Assembly (NCBI GenBank): GCA_964017155.1
Contig: OZ024855.1
Coordinates: forward strand, 59,929,874-59,993,873
Length of the DNA: 64,000 nt
Reading direction: 5' to 3'
Source: Oasisia sp. SBJ-2009
Taxonomy: Eukaryota; Annelida; Polychaeta; Sabellida; Siboglinidae
Part shown: positions 1 through 10,225 of the stretch, in pieces
Numbering within the stretch: the stretch's first letter is position 1
Layout of the letters: every line of letters starts with the position of its first letter
Program-made: the position numbers and the translations under genes
The notes under the pieces: generated by a model
What the model saw: the letters and a program-made list of their open reading frames with translations, nothing else
What the model was told of the DNA's origin: nothing
Database searches by the model: none

Positions 1-65
1 TTCACGCGCACTCTCTCATAAATAAAAGCACGTATACTCTCAATTTGTTTTCAGTATTTCACTAT

Positions 66-236
66 TTGGCACTGATGTACAAGTCGGACCCACCTCAACG
101 TTGCTATTATATCAGTATTTTTGCCAACATTTGATACTTGATTAAATTAATTCATTCAATTATAATCATCTTGCGCGTATTTATGTTTTATAAACAGCGC
201 GTCTTGGCAAACTATTGAGGTCAAAAAGACAGCGCG
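66..236 (+). repeat. Left inverted-repeat arm of model monomer
   Basis: It opens with TTGGCACTGATGTAC and ends in GACAGCGCG. It is AT-rich in the middle and GC-rich at its inner end (AGCGCGTCTT). The inner section, which reads GAGGTCAAAAAGAC here and in most monomers, reads GAGGTCGAAAAGAC in a minority of monomers and at the right edge of the array, where it is the exact complement of the right arm. The G form is therefore probably ancestral and the A form a derived change that spread through the array. Confidence 0.9.
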
Positions 237-319
237 AATTGTGCCAGTCGCAAGCGCAGAGGTGCATGTTACTGCGCTGTGCATATGAAATGAGCGATAA
301 ACAGTTTGTTTATGCCGAC
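237..319. repeat. Central loop of the palindromic monomer
   Basis: The unpaired 83 bp between the arms holds two small inverted repeats of its own: AGCGCAG with CTGCGCT (7 bp, separated by 12 nt) and ATAAACA with TGTTTAT (7 bp, 3-nt loop). The first is broken in monomers that read CTGCGGT instead of CTGCGCT. The LINE inserted at the right-hand edge of this loop in the monomer that starts at 52892. No known RNA gene signature is visible. Confidence 0.8.
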
Positions 320-490
320 CACGCTGTCTTTTCGACCTCAAAAGTCAGCTAAGACGCGCTGTATATAAAACAATAATATGCGCAAGATGATTATAATTGA
401 TTGAATTAACAAAATCAAGTATCAAATGTTGGCAAAAATACAGTTATAATACCAACATTGAGGTGGGCCCGACTTGTACATAAATGCCAA
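320..490 (-). repeat. Right inverted-repeat arm of model monomer
   Basis: It is the reverse complement of the left arm, from CACGCTGTCTTTTCGACCTC at its inner end to ACATAAATGCCAA at its outer end. Two main subtypes occur across the array: ACAATAATATGCGCAAGATG and ACATATATATGCGCAAGATG. Edge monomers carry ACATTAATATGC. Beyond the terminal GTGCCAA the symmetry with the left side stops abruptly, which sets the palindrome boundary. Confidence 0.9.
362..370 (+). promoter_or_regulatory. TATA-box-like motif in the right arm (repeated in every monomer)
   Basis: TATATAAAA matches the core of a Pol II TATA element and recurs once per 508 bp in nearly all monomers. Because of the palindrome, the left arm carries a mirrored TTTATAAAAC reading outward on the minus strand. 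A chance match in AT-rich sequence is quite possible, and no initiator or activator sites are recognised. It is listed only as a candidate. Confidence 0.2.
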
Positions 491-573
491 CACTTGCGGG
501 CGCGTACCTTCACGCGCACTCTTTCATAAATAAAAGCACGTATACTCTCAATTTGTTTTCAGTATTTCACTAT
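491..573. repeat. Spacer between adjacent palindromes
   Basis: This non-palindromic 83-bp linker begins CACTTGCGGGCGCG and ends TTTCACTAT. It contains a GC-rich hairpin, GCGCGT with ACGCGC around a 6-nt loop, followed by an AT-rich stretch. Two linked variants are common: GCGCGTACC with CTCTTTC, and GCGCGTTCC with CTCTCTC. Copies that mix the two mark recombination junctions. In edge monomers CATAAATAAAAGC is shortened to CATAAAAGC, a 4-bp loss that produces the 504-bp unit. Confidence 0.88.
529..534 (+). terminator. Polyadenylation-signal-like AATAAA in the spacer
   Basis: A canonical AATAAA lies about 160 bp downstream of the TATA-like motif and is followed by a T-rich stretch (TTTGTTTTCAG). 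It recurs in 508-bp monomers and is lost in the 504-bp edge monomers through the 4-bp deletion. With the TATA-like motif it would define a short per-monomer transcript, but that is inference only. Confidence 0.2.
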
Positions 574-1081
574 TTGGCACTTATGTACAAGTCGGACCCA
601 CCTCAATGTTGCTATTATATCAGTATTTTTGCCAACATTTGATACTTGATTAAATTAATTCATTCAATTATAATCATCTTGCGCGTATTTATGTTTTATA
701 AACAGCGCGTCTTGGCAAACTATTAAGGTCAAAAAGACAGCGCGAATTGTGCCAGTCGCAAGCGCAGAGGTGCGTGTTACTGCGGTGTGCATATGAAATG
801 AGCGATAAACAGTTTGTTTATGCCGACCACGCTGTCTTTTCGACCTCAAAAGTCTGCTAAGACGCGCTGTATATAAAACATATATATGCGCAAAATGAAT
901 ATAATTGATTGAATTAACAAAATCAAGTATCAAATGTTGGCAAAAATACAGTTATAATACCAACATTGAGGTCGGCCCGACTTGTACATAAATGCCAACA
1001 CTTGCGGGCGCGTACCTTCACGCGCACTCTTTCATAAATAAAAGCACGTATACTCTCAATTTGTTTTCAGTATTTCACTAT

Positions 1082-4000
1082 TTGGCACTTATGTACAAGT
1101 CGGACCCACCTCAATGTTGCTATTATATCAGTATTTTTGCCAACATTTGATACTTGATTAAATTAATTCATTCAATTATAATCATCTTGCGCGTATTTAT
1201 GTTTTATAAACAGCGCGTCTTGGCAAACTATTAAGGTCAAAAAGACAGCGCGAATTGTGCCAGTCGCAAGCGCAGAGGTGCATGTTACTGCGGTGTGCAT
1301 ATGAAATGAGCGATAAACAGTTTGTTTATGCCGACCACGCTGTCTTTTCGACCTCAAAAGTCTGCTAAGACGCGCTGTATATAAAACATATATATGCGCA
1401 AGATGAATATAATTGATTGAATTAACAAAATCAAGTATCAAATGTTGGCAAAAATACAGTTATAATACCAACATTGAGGTGGGCCCGACTTGTACATAAA
1501 TGCCAACACTTGCGGGCGCGTACCTTCACGCGCACTCTTTCATAAATAAAAGCACGTATACTCTCAATTTGTTTTCAGTATTTCACTATTTGGCACTTAT
1601 GTACAAGTCGGACCCACCTCAATGTTGCTATTATATCAGTATTTTTGCCAACATTTGATACTTGATTAAATTAATTCATTCAATTATAATCATCTTGCGC
1701 GTATTTATGTTTTATAAACAGCGCGTCTTGGCAAACTATTAAGGTCAAAAAGACAGCGCGAATTGTGCCAGTCGCAAGCGCAGAGGTGCATGTTACTGCG
1801 GTGTGCATATGAAATGAGCGATAAACAGTTTGTTTATGCCGACCACGCTGTCTTTTCGACCTCAAAAGTCAGCTAAGACGCGCTGTATATAAAACAATAA
1901 TATGCGCAAGATGATTATAATTGATTGAATTAACAAAATCAAGTATCAAATGTTGGCCAAAATACAGTTATAATACCAAAATTGAGGTGGGCCCGACTTG
2001 TACATAAGTGCCAACACTTGCGGGCGCGTTCCTTCACGCGCACTCTCTCATAAATAAAAGCACGTATACTCTCAATTTGTGTTCAGTATTTCACTATTTG
2101 GCACTGATGTACAAGTCGGACCCACCTCAATGTTGCTATTATATCAGTATTTTTGCCAACATTTGATACTAGATTAAATTAATTCATTCAATTATAATCA
2201 TCTTGCGCGTATTTATGTTTTATAAACAGCGCGTCTTGGCAAACTATTGAGGTCAAAAAGACAGCGCGAATTGTGCCAGTCGCAAGCGCAGAGGTGCATG
2301 TTACTGCGCTGTGGATATGAAATGAGCGATAAACAGTTTGTTTATGCCGACCACGCTGTCTTTTCGACCTCAAAAGTCAGCTAAGACGCGGTGTATATAA
2401 AACAATAATATGCGCAAGATGATTATAATTGATTGAATTAACAAAATCAAGTATCAAATGTTGGCCAAAATACAGTTATAATACCAAAATTGAGGTGGGC
2501 CCGACTTGTACATAAGTGCCAACACTTGCGGGCGCGTTCCTTCACGCGCACTCTCTCATAAATAAAAGCACGTATACTTTCAATTTGTTTTCAGTATTTC
2601 ACTATTTGGCACTGATGTACAAGTCGGACCCACCTCAACGTTGCTATTATATCAGTATTTTTGCCAACATTTGATACTTGATTAAATTAATTCATTCAAT
2701 TATAATCATCTTGCGCGTATTTATGTTTTATAAACAGCGCGTCTTGGCAAACTATTGAGGTCAAAAAGACAGCGCGAATTGTGCCAGTCGCAAGCGCAGA
2801 GGTGCATGTTACTGCGCTGTGCATATGAAATGAGCGATAAACAGTTTGTTTATGCCGACCACGCTGTCTTTTCGACCTCAAAAGTCAGCTAAGACGCGCT
2901 GTATATAAAACAATAATATGCGCAAGATGATTATAATTGATTGAATTAACAAAATCAAGTATCAAATGTTGGCAAAAATACAGTTATAATACCAACATTG
3001 AGGTGGGCCCGACTTGTACATAAATGCCAACACTTGCGGGCGCGTACCTTCACGCGCACTCTTTCATAAATAAAAGCACGTATACTCTCAATTTGTTTTC
3101 AGTATTTCACTATTTGGCACTTATGTACAAGTCGGACCCACCTCAATGTTGCTATTATATCAGTATTTTTGCCAACATTTGATACTTGATTAAATTAATT
3201 CATTCAATTATAATCATCTTGCGCGTATTTATGTTTTATAAACAGCGCGTCTTGGCAAACTATTAAGGTCAAAAAGACAGCGCGAATTGTGCCAGTCGCA
3301 AGCGCAGAGGTGCATGTTACTGCGGTGTGCATATGAAATGAGCGATAAACAGTTTGTTTATGCCGACCACGCTGTCTTTTCGACCTCAAAAGTCTGCTAA
3401 GACGCGCTGTATATAAAACATATATATGCGCAAGATGAATATAATTGATTGAATTAACAAAATCAAGTATCAAATGTTGGCAAAAATACAGTTATAATAC
3501 CAACATTGAGGTGGGCCCGACTTGTACATAAATGCCAACACTTGCGGGCGCGTACCTTCACGCGCACTCTTTCATAAATAAAAGCACGTATACTCTCAAT
3601 TTGTTTTCAGTATTTCACTATTTGGCACTTATGTACAAGTCGGACCCACCTCAATGTTGCTATTATATCAGTATTTTTGCCAACATTTGATACTTGATTA
3701 AATTAATTCATTCAATTATAATCATCTTGCGCGTATTTATGTTTTATAAACAGCGCGTCTTGGCAAACTATTAAGGTCAAAAAGACAGCGCGAATTGTGC
3801 CAGTCGCAAGCGCAGAGGTGCATGTTACTGCGGTGTGCATATGAAATGAGCGATAAACAGTTTGTTTATGCCGACCACGCTGTCTTTTCGACCTCAAAAG
3901 TCAGCTAAGACGCGCTGTATATAAAACAATAATATGCGCAAGATGATTATAATTGATTGAATTAACAAAATCAAGTATCAAATGTTGGCCAAAATACAGT

Positions 4001-4637
4001 TATAATACCAAAATTGAGGTGGGCCCGACTTGTACATAAGTGCCAACACTTGCGGGCGCGTTCCTTCACGCGCACTCTCTCATAAATAAAAGCACGTATA
4101 CTCTCAATTTGTGTTCAGTATTTCACTATTTGGCACTGATGTACAAGTCGGACCCACCTCAATGTTGCTATTATATCAGTATTTTTGCCAACATTTGATA
4201 CTAGATTAAATTAATTCATTCAATTATAATCATCTTGCGCGTATTTATGTTTTATAAACAGCGCGTCTTGGCAAACTATTGAGGTCAAAAAGACAGCGCG
4301 AATTGTGCCAGTCGCAAGCGCAGAGGTGCATGTTACTGCGCTGTGGATATGAAATGAGCGATAAACAGTTTGTTTATGCCGACCACGCTGTCTTTTCGAC
4401 CTCAAAAGTCAGCTAAGACGCGGTGTATATAAAACAATAATATGCGCAAGATGATTATAATTGATTGAATTAACAAAATCAAGTATCAAATGTTGGCCAA
4501 AATACAGTTATAATACCAAAATTGAGGTGGGCCCGACTTGTACATAAGTGCCAACACTTGCGGGCGCGTTCCTTCACGCGCACTCTCTCATAAATAAAAG
4601 CACGTATACTCTCAATTTGTTTTCAGTATTTCACTAT
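1082..4637. repeat. Higher-order repeat of 4 monomers (2032 bp)
   Basis: Monomers at 1082, 1590 and 2098 match those at 3114, 3622 and 4130 in order. The last pair is distinguished by CTGTGGATATG in the loop, GACGCGGTGTATA in the right arm and TACTAGATTAA in the left arm. The fourth monomers (2606 and 4638) differ: 4638 carries AAGTCAGCGCG and GTGCCATTCGC. This is therefore a partial tandem copy, consistent with unequal exchange offset by four monomers. Confidence 0.8.
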
Positions 4638-7600
4638 TTGGCACTTATGTACAAGTCGGACCCACCTCAATGTTGCTATTATATCAGTATTTTTGCCAAC
4701 ATTTGATACTTGATTAAATTAATTCATTCAATTATAATCATCTTGCGCGTATTTATGTTTTATAAACAGCGCGTCTTGGCAAACTATTGAGGTCAAAAAG
4801 TCAGCGCGAATTGTGCCATTCGCAAGCGCAGAGGTGCATGTTACTGCGCTGTGCATATGAAATGAGCGATAAACAGTTTGTTTATGCCGACCACGCTGTC
4901 TTTTCGACCTCAAAAGTCAGCTAAGACGCGCTGTATATAAAACAATAATATGCGCAAGATGATTATAATTGATTGAATTAACAAAATCAAGTATCAAATG
5001 TTGGCCAAAATACAGTTATAATACCAAAATTGAGGTGGGCCCGACTTGTACATAAGTGCCAACACTTGCGGGCGCGTTCCTTCACGCGCACTCTCTCATA
5101 AATAAAAGCACGTATACTCTCAATTTGTTTTCAGTATTTCACTATTTGGCTCTGATGTACAAGTCGGACCCACCTCAACGTTGCTATTATATCAGTATTT
5201 TTGCCAACATTTGATACTTGATTAAATTAACTCATTCAATTATAATCATCTTGCGCGTATTTATGTTTTATAAACAGCGCGTCTTGGCAAACTATTAAGG
5301 TCAAAAAGACAGCGCGAATTGTGCCAGTCGCAAGCGCAGAGGTGCATGTTACTGCGGTGTGCATATGAAAAGAGCGATAAACAGTTTGTTTATGTCGACC
5401 ACGCTGTCTTTTCGACCTCAAAAGTCAGCTAAGACGCGCTGTATATAAAACAATAATATGCGCAAGATGATTATAATTGATTGAATTAACAAAATCAAGT
5501 ATCAAATGTTGGCCAAAATACAGTTATAATACCAAAATTGAGGTGGGCCCGACTTGTGCATGAGTGCCAACACTTGCGGGCGCGTTCCTTCACGCGCACT
5601 CTCTCATAAATAAAAGCACGTATACTCTCAATTTGTTTTCAGTATTTCACTATTTGGCACTGATGTACAAGTCGGACCCACCTCAACGTTGCTATTATAT
5701 CAGTATTTTTGCCAACATTTGATACTTGATTAAATTAATTCATTCAATTATAATCATCTTGCGCGTATTATTGTTTTATAAACAGCGCGTCTTGGCAAAC
5801 TATTGAGGTCAAAAAGACAGCGCGAATTGTGCCAGTCGCAAGCGCAGAGGTGCATGTTACTGCGCTGTGCATATGAAATGAGCGATAAACAGTTTGTTTA
5901 TGCCGACCACGCTGTCTTTTCGACCTCAAAAGTCAGCTAAGACGCGCTGTATATAAAACAATAATATGCGCAAGATGATTATAATTGATTGAATTAACAA
6001 AATCAAGTATCAAATGTTGGCAAAAATACAGTTATAATACCAACATTGAGGTGGGCCCGACTTGTACATAAATGCCAACACTTGCGGGCGCGTACCTTCA
6101 CGCGCACTCTTTCATAAATAAAAGCACGTATACTCTCAATTTGTTTTCAGTATTTCACTATTTGGCACTTATGTACAAGTCGGACCCACCTCAATGTTGC
6201 TATTATATCAGTATTTTTGCCAACATTTGATACTTGATTAAATTAATTCATTCAATTATAATCATCTTGCGCGTATTTATGTTTTATAAACAGCGCGTCT
6301 TGGCAAACTATTAAGGTCAAAAAGACAGCGCGAATTGTGCCAGTCGCAAGCGCAGAGGTGCATGTTACTGCGGTGTGCATATGAAATGAGCGATAAACAG
6401 TTTGTTTATGCCGACCACGCTGTCTTTTCGACCTCAAAAGTCTGCTAAGAAGCGCTGTATATAAAACATATATATGCGCAAGATGAATATAATTGATTGA
6501 ATTAACAAAATCAAGTATCAAATGTTGGCAAAAATACAGTTATAATACCAACATTGAGGTGGGCCCGACTTGTACATCAATGCCAACACTTGCGGGCGCG
6601 TACCTTCACGCGCACTCTTTCATAAATAAAAGCACGTATACTCTCAATTTGTTTTCAGTATTTCACTATTTGGCACTTATGTACAAGTCGGACCCACCTC
6701 AATGTTGTTATTATATCAGTATTTTTGCCAACATTTGATACTTGATTAAATTAATTCATTCAATTATAATCATCTTGCGCGTATTTATGTTTTATAAACA
6801 GCGCGTCTTGGCAAACTATTAAGGTCAAAAAGACAGCGCGAATTGTGCCAGTCGCAAGCGCAGAGGTGCATGTTACTGCGGTGTGCATATGAAATGAGCG
6901 ATAAACAGTTTGTTTATGCCGACCACGCTGTCTTTTCGACCTCAAAAGTCAGCTAAGACGCGCTGTATATAAAACAATAATATGCGCAAGATGATTATAA
7001 TTGATTGAATTAACAAAATCAAGTATCAAATGTTGGCCAAAATACAGTTATAATACCAAAATTGAGGTGGGCCCGACTTGTACATCAGTGCCAACACTTG
7101 CGGGCGCGTTCCTTCACGCGCACTCTCTCATAAATAAAAGCACGTATACTCTCAATTTGTGTTCAGTATTTCACTATTTGGCACTGATGTACAAGTCGGA
7201 CCCACCTCAATGTTGCTATTATATCAGTATTTTTGCCAACATTTGATACTAGATTAAATTAATTCATTCAATTATAATCATCTTGCGCGTATATATGTTT
7301 TATAAACAGCGCGTCTTGGCAAACTATTGAAGTCAAAAAGACAGCGCGAATTGTGCCAGTCGCAAGCGCAGAGGTGCATGTTACTGCGCTGTGCATATGA
7401 AATGAGTGATAAACAGTTTGTTTATGCCGACCACGCTGTCTTTTCGACCTCAAAAGTCAGCTAAGACGCGCTGTATATAAAACAATAATATGCGCAAGAT
7501 GATTATAATTGATTGAATTAACAAAATCAAGTATCAAATGTTGGCAAAAATACAGTTATAATACCAAAATTGAGGTGGACCCGACTTGTACATAAGTGCC

Positions 7601-9209
7601 AACACTTGCGGGCGCGTTCCTTCACGCGCACTCTCTCATAAATAAAAGCACGTATACTCTCAATTTGTTTTCAGTATTTCACTATTTGGCACTGATGTAC
7701 AAGTCGGACCCACCTCAACGTTGCTATGATATCAGTATTTTTGCCAACATTTGATACTTGATTAAATTAATTCATTCAATTATAATCATCTTGCGCGTAT
7801 TTATGTTTTATAAACAGCGCGTCTTGGCAAACTGTTGAGGTCGAAAAGACAGCGCGATTTGTGCCAGTCGCAAGCGCAGCGGTGCATGTTACTGCGCTGT
7901 GCATATGAAATGAGCGATAAACAGTTTGTTTATGCCGACCACGCTGTCTTTTCGACCTCAAATGTCTGCTAAGACGCGCTGTATATAAAACAATAATATG
8001 CGCAAGATGATTATAATTAATTGAATTAACAAAATCAAGTATCAAATGTTGGCCAAAATACAGTTATAATACCAAAATTGAGGTGGGCCCGACTTGTACA
8101 TAAGTGCCAACACTTGCGGGCGCGTTCCTTCACGCGCACTCTCTCATAAATAAAAGCACGTATACTCTCAATTTGTTTTCAGTATTTCACTATTTGGCTC
8201 TGATGTACAAGTCGGACCCACCTCAACGTTGCTATTATATCAGTATTTTTGCCAACATTTGATACTTGATTAAATTAATTCATTCAATTATAATCATCTT
8301 GCGCGTATTTATGTTTTATAAACAGCGCGTCTTGGCAAACTATTAAGGTCAAAAAGACAGCGCGAATTGTGCCAGTCGCAAGCGCAGAGGTGCATGTTAC
8401 TGCGGTGTGCATATGAAATGAGCGATAAACAGTTTGTTTATGCCGACCACGCTGTCTTTTCGACCTCAAAAGTCAGCTAAGACGCGCCGTATATAAAACA
8501 ATAATATGCGCAAGATGATTATAATTGATTGAATTAACAAAATCAAGTATCAAATGTTGGCCAAAATACAGTTATAATACCAAAATTGAGGTGGGCCCGA
8601 CTTGTGCATGAGTGCCAACACTTGCGGGCGCGTTCCTTCACGCGCACTCTCTCATAAATAAAAGCACGTATACTCTCAATTTGTTTTCAGTATTTCACTA
8701 TTTGGCACTGATGTACAAGTCGGACCCACCTCAACGTTGCTATTATATCAGTATTTTTGCCAACATTTGATACTTGATTAAATTAATTCATTCAATTATA
8801 ATCATCTTGCGCGTATTTATGTTTTATAAACAGCGCGTCTTGGCAAACTATTGAGGTCAAAAAGACAGCGCGAATTGTGCCAGTCGCAAGCGCAGAGGTG
8901 CATGTTACTGCGCTGTGCATATGAAATGAGCGATAAACAGTTTGTTTATGCCGACCACGCTGTCTTTTCGACCTCAAAAGTCAGCTAAGACGCGCTGTAT
9001 ATAAAACAATAATATGCGCAAGATGATTATAATTGATTGAATTAACAAAATCAAGTATCAAATGTTGGCAAAAATACAGTTATAATACCAACATTGAGGT
9101 GGGCCCGACTTGTACATAAATGCCAACACTTGCGGGCGCGTACCTTCACGCGCACTCTTTCATAAATAAAAGCACGTATACTCTCAATTTGTTTTCAGTA
9201 TTTCACTAT
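4638..9209. repeat. Nine-monomer block, repeated at 13274-17845
   Basis: Nine consecutive monomers recur in the same order 8636 bp (17 monomers) further right. Shared rare marks include AAGTCAGCGCG at 4800, AACTCATTC with ATGTCGACC in the next monomer, GTATTATTGTTTT at 5766, TACATCAATGCC at 6573, TACATCAGTGCC at 7082 with GTATATATG at 7290, GAGGTCGAAAAGAC at 7837, and GCGCCGTATATA at 8484. The next monomers (9210 and 17846) differ, so the copied block stops there. Confidence 0.8.
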
Positions 9210-10225
9210 TTGGCACTTATGTACAAGTCGGACCCACCTCAATGTTGCTATTATATCAGTATTTTTGCCAACATTTGATACTTGATTAAATTAATTCATT
9301 CAATTATAATCATCTTGCGCGTATTTATGTTTTATAAACAGCGCGTCTTGGCAAACTATTAAGGTCAAAAAGACAGCGCGAATTGTGCCAGTCGCAAGCG
9401 CAGAGGTGCATGTTACTGCGGTGTGCATATGAAATGAGCGATAAACAGTTTGTTTATGCCGACCACGCTGTCTTTTCGACCTCAAAAGTCTGCTAAGACG
9501 CGCTGTATATAAAACATATATATGCGCAAGATGAATATAATTGATTGAATTAACAAAATCAAGTATCAAATGTTGGCAAAAATACAGTTATAATACCAAC
9601 ATTGAGGTGGGCCCGACTTGTACATAAATGCCAACACTTGCGGGCGCGTACCTTCACGCGCACTCTTTCATAAATAAAAGCACGTATACTCTCAATTTGT
9701 TTTCAGTATTTCACTATTTGGCACTTATGTACAAGTCGGACCCACCTCAATGTTGCTATTATATCAGTATTTTTGCCAACATTTGATACTTGATTAAATT
9801 AATTCATTCAATTATAATCATCTTGCGCGTATTTATGTTTTATAAACAGCGCGTCTTGGCAAACTATTAAGGTCAAAAAGACAGCGCGAATTGTGCCAGT
9901 CGCAAGCGCAGAGGTGCATGTTACTGCGGTGTGCATATGAAATGAGCGATAAACAGTTTGTTTATGCCGACCACGCTGTCTTTTCGACCTCAAAAGTCAG
10001 CTAAGACGCGCTGTATATAAAACAATAATATGCGCAAGATGATTATAATTGATTGAATTAACAAAATCAAGTATCAAATGTTGGCAAAAATACAGTTATA
10101 ATACCAACATTGAGGTGGGCCCGACTTGTACATAAATGCCAACACTTGCGGGCGCGTACCTTCACGCGCACTCTTTCATAAATAAAAGCACGTATACTCT
10201 CAATTTGTTTTCAGTATTTCACTAT

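Larger units (their letters stand above)
66..573. repeat. Representative satellite monomer (palindrome plus spacer)
   Basis: This is the first complete 508-bp unit and serves as the model for all others. It reads left arm 66-236, loop 237-319, right arm 320-490, spacer 491-573. The two arms are equal in length and align as reverse complements without gaps, with about 21 mismatches in 171 positions by my hand alignment. Any other monomer can be read by adding multiples of 508 up to about 12600, and from local TTGGC positions after that. The palindromic part (425 bp) could extrude as a cruciform, or form a long hairpin if transcribed. Long near-terminal inverted repeats enclosing a short unique centre resemble a foldback element or a MITE. 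That origin is an inference, because no transposase or clear target duplication is visible. Confidence 0.93.

Noticed and set aside
156..341. Minus-strand 61- to 92-codon ORFs once per monomer
   Set aside because: They begin at TTG, not ATG, and run through the loop and left palindrome arm. They recur only because the DNA repeats, and there is no recognisable domain or sign of protein-level selection.
66..490. Hammerhead ribozyme in the satellite (as known for some metazoan satellites)
   Set aside because: CTGATG occurs in some left arms, but the rest of the catalytic core (CTGANGA followed by a stem and GAAA) is absent, and many monomers read CTTATG.
491..573. Helitron 3' end (hairpin followed by CTRR)
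   Set aside because: A GC hairpin is present but no CTRR terminus follows at the usual distance, and no matching 5' TC end was found.
6493..6738. Plus-strand 72- to 81-codon ORFs in a few monomers
   Set aside because: They also start with TTG and exist only where TACATAA has become TACATCA, removing a stop codon. They are by-products of one substitution.
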